Source: CALDTK01 sp965215115
GTDB lineage: Bacteria > Bacteroidota > Bacteroidia > Chitinophagales > Saprospiraceae
Length of the DNA: 64,000 nt
NCBI GenBank assembly: GCA_965215115.1
Contig: OZ244050.1
Location: 2,356,001 to 2,420,000 of the forward strand
Direction of reading: 5' to 3'
Shown here: piece by piece, positions 10,569 to 19,135 of the stretch
Layout of the letters: each line of letters begins with the position of its first letter
How positions within the stretch are numbered: position 1 is the first letter of the stretch
Notes under the pieces: model-generated
Databases searched by the model: none
Seen by the model: the letters and a program-made list of their open reading frames with translations, nothing else
Told to the model about the DNA's origin: nothing
Position numbers and translations under genes: made by a program

Positions 10569-10777
10569 AGCCACCGCAAAAATACATAACCTCCTCATCA
10601 CCAAGCACTCCGCACTCCAGAAACCCGCCATCCTACCCGTCGAAATGCCTCAACCGCTAGTACCGCAGTCTTCCCCCGTCAGCGACGACTTGCGTAAGCG
10701 TCTGTCCGACAGTGCATTGTCTATCTCCCCGATGTCAAAGAACCCGCCCCGACCGCTCGCACCTCGTCGGTCGACGA
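10569..10777 (-). promoter_or_regulatory. CRISPR leader with Bacteroidota-type promoter
   Basis: This is the 209-bp gap between the cas2 stop and the newest repeat. On the minus strand TATTTTTG (10584 to 10577) matches the Bacteroidota -7 element TAnnTTTG, and TTG (10605 to 10603) sits 18 nt upstream, the expected spacing for the -33 element. Transcription would start about at the first repeat. The repeat-proximal 30 bp is AT-rich against a GC-rich background, as in many leaders. The remainder shows no gene. Confidence 0.7.
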
Positions 10778-11041
10778 CTACACAAACTGATCCGTCGACC
10801 CCTTCTCTACCCCCACGACCTCCTTGTCCAGCCACTTCGCATCCCTGTTTTTGAACAAGATCAACGAGTCCGTCCGCACGTCCATCACCTTCAGCGCGGC
10901 CTCCGTCATCTCGACGAGCTGGAGCTCCGTCATCTCACCCTCCAGCACCGAGTTCTGAACCCAGTTGAGGTACCGCCGACAGACCTTGAGCATCTTCTGC
11001 GTCCGGTCCGCCTGGACGTCGTATACCGCGATCACGTACAT
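10778..11041 (-). CDS. cas2: Cas2, CRISPR adaptation endoribonuclease-fold subunit
   Basis: An 87-residue protein starting MYVIAVYDVQADR, with the ferredoxin-like first strand and the conserved Asp8. Cas2 bridges two Cas1 dimers in the spacer-integration complex. The start at 11041 fits the family length; a longer open frame upstream runs into cas1 and has no Cas2 similarity. It is the last gene of the cas operon, 41 bp after cas1, and the leader follows at once. Confidence 0.95.
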   Translation of the reverse strand: MYVIAVYDVQADRTQKMLKVCRRYLNWVQNSVLEGEMTELQLVEMTEAALKVMDVRTDSLILFKNRDAKWLDKEVVGVEKGSTDQFV

Positions 11042-11082
11042 ATCCCGCAAGGTCGCCCACACAGCGGACTCCCGCCACCGCC

Positions 11083-12090
11083 TTACCACCAGATCTTGAA
11101 CGGCTCGTACGCCGGCTCCATGCCCAGTACGTGCTTCGCGATCTTGTAGCACTCCAGCAACACCAGTCTCCGGTAGCTGACCCGCCGACCGAGCTTGCGG
11201 TGCTCGATCGTCTGATCGAGGCGCTCCTCCCAGGCCCGCAGAAACACCTTCCGTCCCGTATCCGACAGGAACGACGCCCCATCCACGATGTCGAAGTGCT
11301 CCTCGCGGATCTCGCGCTTGTTGCACAGCCGGAAGATGAGCCGATCGACCAGGATAGGCTTGAACACCTCCGACACGTCGAGTGCGAGGGAGTACCGTCG
11401 CGTCCCCGGCTCATGCAGGTAGCTAATCGTTGGGTTGAGCTGCGAGTTGTAGATCGCGTCGACACACAACGCGTAACACATCGCGTTCCCGAAACTCACC
11501 AAAGCGTTCAACTCCCCGCGCGGTGGGTTCTTCTTCCGGCCGTCCCACGCAAAACCGTCCACGATCTCGTCGAAGGCTTCGTAATACTGCTGCCGGCAGT
11601 TGCCTTCGATACCCATCAACTCCGCTACCTCCATCACGTTCGGTAAGTTTTGACGCAAGTCCTCTAACCCACCCACGGCCGCACTCACGTCTCTCCCGCG
11701 ATTGCCGTAATACCGCAGCGTCTTCAACATGTTGAAGGTCGCTCCTTCGATCAAACCCGTCGCAATCGCGACCCGTCGTTTCTTATTGAGGTAGGCCTTC
11801 GTTTGCTCGACCACCATCTTTCCGGCCAGCAAATACTCACGTGGACTGAAGCTCCCGGTGTAGTGCTGGTAGTAGTCGAAGAAGTGTACTGGAATGTGTT
11901 CCCGACCAAGAAAATTGTAGAGCGCTGAGTTGGTATCCAAACTTCCAAACACGTATAGCGCCGATACGTCTTCGACTGGAATATATCGCGTTTCGCCGAC
12001 TACCCCATCCGCATTTACTGCCGTGAACTTCAGCGTATTGTCTCGCCGGCTCATCCGGCCGGGATTGAAGAGGTAGTAAGCTCGCGGCAT
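11083..12090 (-). CDS. cas1: Cas1, CRISPR integrase
   Basis: A 335-residue Cas1 with the metal-binding triad visible as Glu162 (IEGNCRQQYYEAFD), His226 (SYLHEPGTRRYS) and Asp238 (LALDVSE). It integrates new spacers at the leader-repeat junction together with Cas2. Length and motifs match type I-B Cas1 proteins (FGSLDTNSALYNFL near residue 50, HFFDYY near 69). It follows cas4 by 37 bp, and that gap contains a GTTTT-hairpin element (12108-12122). A further element with a GAC/GTC stem lies inside the gene (11647-11661). Confidence 0.97.
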   Translation of the reverse strand: MPRAYYLFNPGRMSRRDNTLKFTAVNADGVVGETRYIPVEDVSALYVFGSLDTNSALYNFLGREHIPVHFFDYYQHYTGSFSPREYLLAGKMVVEQTKAYLNKKRRVAIATGLIEGATFNMLKTLRYYGNRGRDVSAAVGGLEDLRQNLPNVMEVAELMGIEGNCRQQYYEAFDEIVDGFAWDGRKKNPPRGELNALVSFGNAMCYALCVDAIYNSQLNPTISYLHEPGTRRYSLALDVSEVFKPILVDRLIFRLCNKREIREEHFDIVDGASFLSDTGRKVFLRAWEERLDQTIEHRKLGRRVSYRRLVLLECYKIAKHVLGMEPAYEPFKIWW

Positions 12091-12127
12091 GTCTCGTCTA
12101 TCGATTAGGCTTTCGCCAAAACTTACG

Positions 12128-12637
12128 TTAGCAGTAACAAAAATCGTAGAAGGCGCACTTCCCGCAGTAACTCTTCAGGATCGCCGGCGGGGCTACCTCC
12201 AGCGAAACGATTCTCTCGATGTCGTTTAGCCACTCTCGGATGTTCGCATGTGCCTGCTCGTCGAGCGACACGGCGACCGTCTTGCGCTGCTTCGGGTACT
12301 CGATCACACCCGTCGACCCACCCACGCCGTGGCGTTCCATTTGCCACAGGTAGTACTGCACCTGCGCGACGTGGACGTGCTCCAGCTTGGGCGACTTCTT
12401 CACTTCGTGGATTAGGCGCGCTTTCGGGTCGTAATGGTCGATCTTCACCGGCCCCACGACCAGCTCCCGCCAGCGGCGCGCCCGCCGATCGTAGGCGCTC
12501 TTGCCGATGACCTTCCCGATGTGCACGTCGGCGGAGTTGTCCTCCATACGCATGCCGTGGTGGTGGAGCCACAGCTTGCGGTGGCACAGGAGGAGGTAGG
12601 TGACGTGGGAGGCGTCGTAGGTGTCAACCGGCATCAT
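12128..12637 (-). CDS. cas4: Cas4, Fe-S RecB-like nuclease of CRISPR adaptation
   Basis: A 169-residue Cas4 with four cysteines placed to hold an Fe-S cluster: Cys18 (LLLCHRKLW) and Cys158, Cys161 and Cys167 (SYCGKCAFYDFCYC). The RecB-type nuclease core is seen in VKIDHYDPK and IHEVKKS. Cas4 trims prespacers and sets PAM choice and spacer length in type I systems, which may matter for the odd short spacers near the leader. The start overlaps the end of cas3 by 14 bp, so the two are translationally coupled. Met1 or Met2 could be the start. Confidence 0.95.
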   Translation of the reverse strand: MMPVDTYDASHVTYLLLCHRKLWLHHHGMRMEDNSADVHIGKVIGKSAYDRRARRWRELVVGPVKIDHYDPKARLIHEVKKSPKLEHVHVAQVQYYLWQMERHGVGGSTGVIEYPKQRKTVAVSLDEQAHANIREWLNDIERIVSLEVAPPAILKSYCGKCAFYDFCYC

Positions 12638-15083
12638 CGGCGAGTTGAATTGATGATGCCCCTAAATCGTAGATACCGTATAGTCCGAGTTCGGCATTGT
12701 AAACCTCATCTCCGGTCCCGGCCAATATACCCAAGCTCTCGTCCCCTTGCGGCGTGTGGTAGAATGCTATCTTATCTGGTTCGTCCTTCCATCCGATTTC
12801 CACAGCAGATAAGGTTAGCTTTGGCGCAAGCTGTCTTTGGTCCTTCTCAACCTGGTACACAGGCACCTCTAAACCAAATCGCAACTTCCAGGCCTGCCAC
12901 TCACCCCAGTTGTCGAGGTGGGATGGGACTTTCGTCAAAACCGTCGCCTGCGGCCCAATCTGTCGTGCATTCCATGTATCAGATTCGCCAGCGTCGTCCG
13001 ACTTTACGTTTGGCAATATCAACATCGTCGAACGGACCAGCTCTTCGTAAGCCTTAACATTGCGACGTGCATTCGCCGTGAGTTCCTCAAGTTCACCATA
13101 AAGTTTGTTGACGTATCCGGTCATTTCCACCGGGGTTACATACTGGCCCTCCTCGTCAAAGCCCTGTACGTGCGTAAGAGTTCGATTTAAGTAATGACTT
13201 TCGCGCCAGCCCTCGGTGCGGACGTACTCTCCGTAGGGCGCAGGATATAGCTTGCCGTCTTTTATCGGCGCGACTACTACGCACTCTGCGTTCTCTTGCT
13301 CGCGAAAACGATTGAGTCGACCTAGGCGCTGTGAGAGTCGGTCCCAAGGACATACCTCGCTTAACATAAGAGAAGTCGAAATATTAATACTCATCTCGCC
13401 AATCTGCGTGAGCACCGCTATTGCGTCGACCTTGCCCGCCGCCCAGGCTTTTGGCCCTAATCGTCGTTCGAGTTCGAGTTCCTTGTCGCGTTTGTGCGGC
13501 TCGGTAAAGCGACTGTGGTACAAGATCACTTCCGCCTCGCCGTCGGGGTCAATCTCCGCCTGTAGCTCGCGTAAGTACCGGCGGTACGCCATCGCGCGAG
13601 CGACTGTATTCGCGTATATGATTCCATTGCCTCGGCGCAGCATTTCCACCAGCACCGCTCGCTGGTCTGCGGGGGCGCTTACCTCCCCACCGTAGCGGAC
13701 GCGACGGCGTGGAGGCGCCTCCTCGGCGGCTTCCGCGCGGTCGGCATCGATGATCTCTGCCCGCACACCGTAGAACTCACGCGCGCTCTCTGGCACGGTG
13801 GCGCTCATGATGAGCACCGGCACCTCCAAAGCCCGCAGCGCGTCCAACAGGAATCGCATGTTGGCCTGCACGAAGGCATCATAGAAGTCGGCTTCATCCA
13901 AGACGACGGCCGCGTTCGCTAGGAAGAAAAAAGTCGCGTGGTGCGCCTCGCGCACCCCGGTCAAGGCCAGCAGCAGGTGGTCGATCGTGCAGACGGTCGT
14001 TGGCGTGGCAAGCCGTTGCGCCATGAGATGCGTCTCGCGTGCCTGCGATTGCTCTGCATCGGTTAGGTCGGCGTAGCGCGCGAAGAACGCAGTGGAGTGG
14101 TAGAGCCCGGTGGCGCCGGCTAGGTCTTCCGCACTATTAGCCAGGGCGTTGGCCGTGAAGCGGGTCGGCATCGCCACAACCAGGCGATCGGCTCGCCGAC
14201 GTACGATCTGCCGGTCGGCCCAGAGCATGGCCGCCGCCGTTTTCCCGCTCCCGGTCGGCGCCCTGAGGATCGAAACGAAATCGTCCGATTCCGCCATTTC
14301 GAGGGCGAGGCGCTGAACGGGCTTATAACTTGGCTTCCCATTCGGCCGCCAGTCTTCAGGCCACTTGAACGACCAGCGCTCGAGCAGAGCCAGAGCCTCG
14401 CGTTCGAGGCTTTCCATCCGCGAGGCGCGGGTGTCTGCAAATTGGAGCAGGGCGCGCACAGCGTCGTATTGGTACCGCTTCCGCAAAACGGTCGCCAGGT
14501 CCAGAGCCTCGGGCTTCTTCCTATCATTGGCGTCATCGCCTCGCTTGAACTGCGTGTAGAGCGCCCAGAACGGGCCCTCCTCGTCGCTAGACCGTCTTCC
14601 GTCCTCGCGCCACCTCCGCTCGTGCCTTACGGCTAGCTTGCCGTGATGGGCGGCGACCGCTGCGTAGATCACGGGAGTACGCTTGGGCATGTGCAGCAGG
14701 CTCGCGAGCTCGTGTCGCAGGCCTGAATGCATGAGATGGGCCGGCCGCTGGACGCTCTTCCTTCGCACGGCCGCCTCAAACTCGGCGTACCGTTCGCGCT
14801 CCACGCCATCCGGGTTGAGGCCCCGCGACTTTCGCCAGGCCCGGTAAACCTCGTAGTCCGCGCGACAAGCGTCCTGCCACTCCGGATGAGCTTTCCCCAA
14901 ATCATGGTCGGCGGCGGCCACGCCCAAAATTTCGGACAAGTCTTCGCCCGTGAGCCGGCGATACTTTTCCGCCAAGAAAGGGTAAGCCTCCATGATGCGT
15001 CCCGCTTCCTCGATCACGTGACGGGTATGGTCGGCGAGCGTAATGCCGGACGGCTTCGCGAGCGGTTCTCGTGTGTCCCGCAT
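12624..15083 (-). CDS. cas3: Cas3, HD nuclease-helicase
   Basis: An 819-residue fusion of an N-terminal HD nuclease (AAADHDLGKAHPEW near residue 60, AAHHGK near 145) and a superfamily-2 helicase: Walker A APTGSGKTAAA near 280, DEAD-type box VVLDEADFYD near 395, SATVP, and a C-terminal QRLGRLNRF motif VI. It degrades DNA marked by the Cascade complex. Three bases separate it from cas7 upstream and it overlaps cas4 downstream. GTTTT-hairpin elements fall within it (12927-12941, and a looser one at 14477-14489). Confidence 0.96.
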   Translation of the reverse strand: MRDTREPLAKPSGITLADHTRHVIEEAGRIMEAYPFLAEKYRRLTGEDLSEILGVAAADHDLGKAHPEWQDACRADYEVYRAWRKSRGLNPDGVERERYAEFEAAVRRKSVQRPAHLMHSGLRHELASLLHMPKRTPVIYAAVAAHHGKLAVRHERRWREDGRRSSDEEGPFWALYTQFKRGDDANDRKKPEALDLATVLRKRYQYDAVRALLQFADTRASRMESLEREALALLERWSFKWPEDWRPNGKPSYKPVQRLALEMAESDDFVSILRAPTGSGKTAAAMLWADRQIVRRRADRLVVAMPTRFTANALANSAEDLAGATGLYHSTAFFARYADLTDAEQSQARETHLMAQRLATPTTVCTIDHLLLALTGVREAHHATFFFLANAAVVLDEADFYDAFVQANMRFLLDALRALEVPVLIMSATVPESAREFYGVRAEIIDADRAEAAEEAPPRRRVRYGGEVSAPADQRAVLVEMLRRGNGIIYANTVARAMAYRRYLRELQAEIDPDGEAEVILYHSRFTEPHKRDKELELERRLGPKAWAAGKVDAIAVLTQIGEMSINISTSLMLSEVCPWDRLSQRLGRLNRFREQENAECVVVAPIKDGKLYPAPYGEYVRTEGWRESHYLNRTLTHVQGFDEEGQYVTPVEMTGYVNKLYGELEELTANARRNVKAYEELVRSTMLILPNVKSDDAGESDTWNARQIGPQATVLTKVPSHLDNWGEWQAWKLRFGLEVPVYQVEKDQRQLAPKLTLSAVEIGWKDEPDKIAFYHTPQGDESLGILAGTGDEVYNAELGLYGIYDLGASSIQLADDAG

Positions 15084-15086
15084 GAC

Positions 15087-16004
15087 TTACAGTGGGCGGT
15101 AGAGCTCCCCGGACTCGAGCGCATCGATGGCCTGCTTGTAGGCTTCGAAAACGGGGGTGTCACTGTGGATGCCCTTGTCGTCCCCGACGAAAACCTGTGC
15201 GCCGCGGTCGCGCAGTTCGGCGAGGATGCTCTCGCGCTCGGCGTCGGTAGTTGTGTCTTTCCAGTAACGAACGGCCTTGCGGCTGTGCTTGGGGTCGAGG
15301 ACGATGAGTACGCGGCTCGGCTCACCGCTTACGGCGTTGCGGGCCTGATTGGCGTAATCAGTGATGGAGCCAGTGGCCTCGAGGAAGAGGCGTACACGGC
15401 GCGCGTGTTCGGTCTCGTCGATTTGTCGATTGAACGTCGTCGCGACGTGCGCGAAGGTCTCGCCGCTCGGGCCGACCTTATCGTAGCTGTACTCCTTGAC
15501 CGCGCCTACCGCCGCCACGTCCAGCGAGAAGTTCATCACCATCTCGTCGTGCTGACTGAACTCGTTCGTGGCCAAGGCCTGCTTTTTGCTGCCGTCTTCC
15601 TTGTTACCGTCGTCCATCTTCAGGCGCACGAGGAGGTCCCGCCCCACCTCACTCTCGCGCAGCGCCACCGCAGGCGTTGCGCTCACGGGCGCGGTGCGTC
15701 GGCCGGAGTAGTCGCCCTTGTTCGTGTCGAGGAATCCGCCGAGGTCGCTACGGATGTCTTTGTCGATCTCGGTCGAGGGCGCGTCTCCGTTGGCGACGTA
15801 CGTATCGCCGGCGCCTTCGGCGTCGCGGTTGAGGCGATCGATCGCGCTAAAGAGCGCGTGGCGCTGCATCTGTCCGCTGACGTACACGCGGCCATCGGGC
15901 CGACGCTTCACCGAGGAGGCATTACCGAGCAGCTTCTCGCCGCGGTTGGCGGCGTGGTCGTCGAAAGGCGCCACCGAAGTGACGAGGATGGATTTGATCT
16001 TCAT
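15087..16004 (-). CDS. cas7: Cas7, Cst2/DevR-type Cascade backbone
   Basis: A 305-residue protein beginning MKIKSILVTSVAPFDDHAAN with RVYVSGQMQRHALFSAIDRL shortly after, the signature of the Cst2/DevR branch of Cas7 (type I-B and relatives). Cas7 copies polymerise along the crRNA spacer. It sits between cas8 and cas3 in one operon, 39 bp after cas8 and 3 bp before cas3. The RNA-binding role is family knowledge; no nuclease motif is seen. Confidence 0.9.
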   Translation of the reverse strand: MKIKSILVTSVAPFDDHAANRGEKLLGNASSVKRRPDGRVYVSGQMQRHALFSAIDRLNRDAEGAGDTYVANGDAPSTEIDKDIRSDLGGFLDTNKGDYSGRRTAPVSATPAVALRESEVGRDLLVRLKMDDGNKEDGSKKQALATNEFSQHDEMVMNFSLDVAAVGAVKEYSYDKVGPSGETFAHVATTFNRQIDETEHARRVRLFLEATGSITDYANQARNAVSGEPSRVLIVLDPKHSRKAVRYWKDTTTDAERESILAELRDRGAQVFVGDDKGIHSDTPVFEAYKQAIDALESGELYRPL

Positions 16005-16043
16005 AATTTGCAGTTTTGAGTTTTAAGTGGAAGGCCGCCGGAG

Positions 16044-17576
16044 TTAGAAGCCCATATCGAGATCGGCGGAAGCTTCGACCCCCGCTTCGTCGTTTTCTGG
16101 ATCGGCGTCGGCCCCCGGGTTGTCGGTTTGTTTTGGCGACATCAGCCGCATGAATGCCATAGCGAGCTGCCTGGCGGTATCGATATCGATCGCCTCGCCG
16201 GCCACGACCGCGTGCATGAACGGCCTGGCATCATCGGTGAAGTCCAAGCCACTGGCCCTGCCGACGATGGTAGACAGCCTCGCGATGAGTTCGGGACCGG
16301 TCTTCGCGCTTCCGATGCTGCTTTCTAGCTGAGTGAGGATGCGGTTCTTGTAGTCGCGCAGGCTAGTGGCTTGGCGTCCGCGCCGCTTGTCGTCCTCGAT
16401 CTCGGCTTTGGCACCGAGGTAGGCGGCGTAGTTGAGGGTTCGCCCGTAAGCCTCGGCGGCGCTGACGATGGGTTCAGGTATCTGCATAACGGTCTGGTAG
16501 TAGGTTCGAAAAATGGGTCGGAACGAAGCTGGGTACACCGCGCGGTAGGCGAAGAAGTCTCGCGCGTAGGCCGGTCGGAAGAGCGTGAGGAAGTGGCCGG
16601 CTGAAATCTTGAACCGATCCCACTTTGGGTTGCTAAACTTGTTGCCCTCGATGCTCGTGAGCTCGACGCGGTTCAGAGACGTAGCCGCCGCGTGTAGCGC
16701 GCCCGATAAGGCTAGGTCTACGAGGTGATGTGAGTAGGTCTGCTGGCTCGAACCGCCGTTGGCGAATAAGTAGATCGGCCGCTCCGCCATGGCGGCTAAC
16801 ACCGGCCGGGCCTCCGCCTCGTCGAGGTCAGTCGCCTCGCGTGCGTAAATCCCAACGGCAGCCAGTAGGCCGAGGGCGCCCACGTCTAACGAGTGTGGGG
16901 CCTTTACGAAGTTACCTTTATAGAGTGGTGGACGGGTAAACTTCTTCGATTTGTACGAGCCCAGCCAGGCTTCAGGCGGTAGCTTACGCAGTTTGGCGAT
17001 GATCCTGATATAGGGGCCGAGTTGCGCAAACGGCAGGTCTGGTATGAGGGCCACGTTGCTACCGACATCATAGTCGTAGGCTGCTGGCTTGAGGTGGTGG
17101 AGCGACGCGAGCGCGGTAAAGAGTGCCTCCTCGAACCCGACGCGCGGATTGCTCATGCTCTTGCTGCCGGCGTTGATCTTCGACACCGTCGGCGCGAAGC
17201 TCTTCTTTAGCTCTACGCTCGCCGGAGGCTTCGGCTTGCGTGCCTCGGCCACGCGGGCCGTCGCTTCCTTAACGATGTCGGCGGCATTGTTGCCCGTTAC
17301 GATGTGTGGCGCTGAGAAGAACCCGTTCGCGCTCACCTGTCCGTTTGCTCTACCGGGCTTTGCGTCAGCGTAGTAACCGTAGATCACGGTTTCGGCCGCC
17401 TCGTCGGGCGCAGCGCTCGGGGCGATCATGAAGGTCGTTAGTGCCTCCTCGATGAGGTCCGCGGCCGCGTCGATCCGGGCGACCTCATCGCTCAGGAGTT
17501 CGTAAGAGGTTTCGTGAGCGAGTAGGGCGGCGCCGTAGCGTGGCAGCGGGTGCCAAGTGTCTGGAGTGAAGCTCAT
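16044..17576 (-). CDS. cas8: Cas8-like large subunit of type I Cascade
   Basis: Between cas5 and cas7 lies a 510-residue protein (start MSFTPDTWHPLPRYGAAL) that I assign as Cas8 by position, size and lack of any other large subunit. The start at 17576 forms an ATGA overlap with the cas5 stop; an in-frame ATG at 17603 would overlap more. It has no zinc-ribbon cysteines and no nuclease motif, and its C-terminus is acidic. Cas8 recognises the PAM and anchors the crRNA handle. Subtype (b2/Cst1-like or divergent) cannot be decided by eye. Confidence 0.8.
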   Translation of the reverse strand: MSFTPDTWHPLPRYGAALLAHETSYELLSDEVARIDAAADLIEEALTTFMIAPSAAPDEAAETVIYGYYADAKPGRANGQVSANGFFSAPHIVTGNNAADIVKEATARVAEARKPKPPASVELKKSFAPTVSKINAGSKSMSNPRVGFEEALFTALASLHHLKPAAYDYDVGSNVALIPDLPFAQLGPYIRIIAKLRKLPPEAWLGSYKSKKFTRPPLYKGNFVKAPHSLDVGALGLLAAVGIYAREATDLDEAEARPVLAAMAERPIYLFANGGSSQQTYSHHLVDLALSGALHAAATSLNRVELTSIEGNKFSNPKWDRFKISAGHFLTLFRPAYARDFFAYRAVYPASFRPIFRTYYQTVMQIPEPIVSAAEAYGRTLNYAAYLGAKAEIEDDKRRGRQATSLRDYKNRILTQLESSIGSAKTGPELIARLSTIVGRASGLDFTDDARPFMHAVVAGEAIDIDTARQLAMAFMRLMSPKQTDNPGADADPENDEAGVEASADLDMGF

Positions 17577-18412
17577 CGTGCGATCCATTTTGCGTCCACC
17601 CACCCGTCGTTACTCCCGAGGTACAGCGGGCCGGCGGGGTCGGCTACGGCTTTCGCCAAAACTGCGGATAGGGCCGCTGTGGTCGAAATCTCGTAGCTAA
17701 AGAATGGCGGGGACTCCGCATCGCCGTCCCCCGCGAACTCTACGTAGGCGCGCTTTTTAGGGCTCACGTAGTACAGCGGAAAGGCCTCGCGGATACTATC
17801 GACGTGAATCTTCGCGCCCCGCGCCGCCATCGCTTCGGACAGTGACATGCGATCGAAAATAGTGCGATCGCCGAACTCTACTTTGACGGCCTCGTCCTTC
17901 GATCTCGCAGCCGTCATCAGCGCCTCTAATGCGGCGTCGTAGTTGCGGCTCCCGCCGAGGAAACTGCCGCCCTTGTCGTGCAGGTGCATCGACCACAGGT
18001 CATCATAGCTGATCGCTGGCCTAGGAATCCGTTTTGGCGAAAGCCGTACGTGGTGTACCAAGAGTGACTCGTAGCCCGACCCCGAGGCCTCGAGCTTGCC
18101 GGCCAGCCAATCGGTGCCTTTGTAGGTTTTGGCGACAGCCCTGTCCTTCTTGGCGAGCTTAGACAACTGCTTACGCAGTTCGTTGCGGAGGTCTTTGTGG
18201 AAATGCCACCCGAGTGCATTCTCGAGGAGCCCGTAAATCATGTGATCGGTAGGGGCGACTTCGCTCAGGAAGTAAGTGCCCGGCTGGCTCGACACCATCG
18301 ATAGCGGCGCCAGGGGCGTGATGACGAGTTCGGCGTGAGCGGTGAGCTCCGGCGCCTCCAGAAAGAAGGACAGGTCGAGAGTGTTCGACATTCGGTCTAT
18401 AGTAGTCTCCAT
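17573..18412 (-). CDS. cas5: Cas5, Cascade handle-binding subunit
   Basis: A 279-residue RAMP-fold protein, with the Cas5 N-terminal pattern (ELTAHAELVITPLAPLSMVS, then GLLENALGWH) and position next to cas6 and cas8. Cas5 caps the 5' handle of the crRNA. It starts 2 bp after the cas6 stop; a second Met at residue 8 is possible. The gene holds three GTTTT-hairpin elements (17648-17662, 18031-18045, 18126-18140), the densest cluster in the cas locus. Confidence 0.85.
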   Translation of the reverse strand: METTIDRMSNTLDLSFFLEAPELTAHAELVITPLAPLSMVSSQPGTYFLSEVAPTDHMIYGLLENALGWHFHKDLRNELRKQLSKLAKKDRAVAKTYKGTDWLAGKLEASGSGYESLLVHHVRLSPKRIPRPAISYDDLWSMHLHDKGGSFLGGSRNYDAALEALMTAARSKDEAVKVEFGDRTIFDRMSLSEAMAARGAKIHVDSIREAFPLYYVSPKKRAYVEFAGDGDAESPPFFSYEISTTAALSAVLAKAVADPAGPLYLGSNDGWVDAKWIAR

Positions 18413-18414
18413 CG

Positions 18415-19086
18415 TTATTTCACTTTATCCAGCGCCCCAAACCCAATCCCCGTCGAGTGTCCCGCCCCCACGTTCCACGCGAACGAGCATACCTCCGGGC
18501 CACCCTCCACCACCACCGGACAAAGACTCGCGCGGTTCTGGACGCCCTTGTATTTGATCAATTTCGTGCGCGGGTTCTCGAAATCGGGCTGGAAGTACAT
18601 CCGACCCACCTCCGGCAGGCCCGCCAGCCGCTGCTTCGTGTGCAGCGTTCGGGTTAGGAGGTCGCCCGCGCGTGGGTCATCGTAGATCACGTGGTCCCGC
18701 CCGCCGTCCTCGCGCTTTACGCGCACCAGCACCGGGCTTTTCGCCCAGAACAGTGTCCGCTCCCCGAAATGCGGCTCGCGCTGGATGTCGACGCCCTCGA
18801 CCTTCATCCCGAAGGCCACTTCAGTGTCGGAGTTAAAGAGGTTGCGCATCAGCTCCACGAGGATGGCGTCGTGGTAGGAGGAGAGGAAAAAAGTGCTTCC
18901 GCCCTCGAAGTCGAGTTTGCCGCGTCGCACGGAGCCGCGCGCCAGGTCGCTGAGCGAGTACAGGCTGGTGCCATCGTGGAGGTCGGAGTTGTCCCCTAGC
19001 TGGTTGTACATCCAGCCAGCCAGGTTCTGTTGGTAGTCGAAGGGCACGGGTTGGAGATTCGGCGAGAGTCGGAAGAGAAGCCTCAT
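18415..19086 (-). CDS. cas6: Cas6, pre-crRNA processing endoribonuclease
   Basis: A 223-residue RAMP protein with the C-terminal glycine-rich loop NVGAGHSTGIGFGALD characteristic of Cas6, which cuts pre-crRNA within the repeat to leave the 8-nt handle. The N-terminus MRLLFRLSPN is a typical first strand. It is the first of the effector genes, 49 bp downstream of the WYL regulator on the same strand. The catalytic His is not certain from sequence. Confidence 0.9.
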   Translation of the reverse strand: MRLLFRLSPNLQPVPFDYQQNLAGWMYNQLGDNSDLHDGTSLYSLSDLARGSVRRGKLDFEGGSTFFLSSYHDAILVELMRNLFNSDTEVAFGMKVEGVDIQREPHFGERTLFWAKSPVLVRVKREDGGRDHVIYDDPRAGDLLTRTLHTKQRLAGLPEVGRMYFQPDFENPRTKLIKYKGVQNRASLCPVVVEGGPEVCSFAWNVGAGHSTGIGFGALDKVK

Positions 19087-19135
19087 GTAGTTCGGGTGCG
19101 ATTAATGTACTGGCGAAGATGAGTATAAGGTGGCG

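Noticed and set aside
14727..16019. 430-residue open frame opposite cas3 and cas7
   Set aside because: It crosses two real cas genes on the other strand and has no domain.
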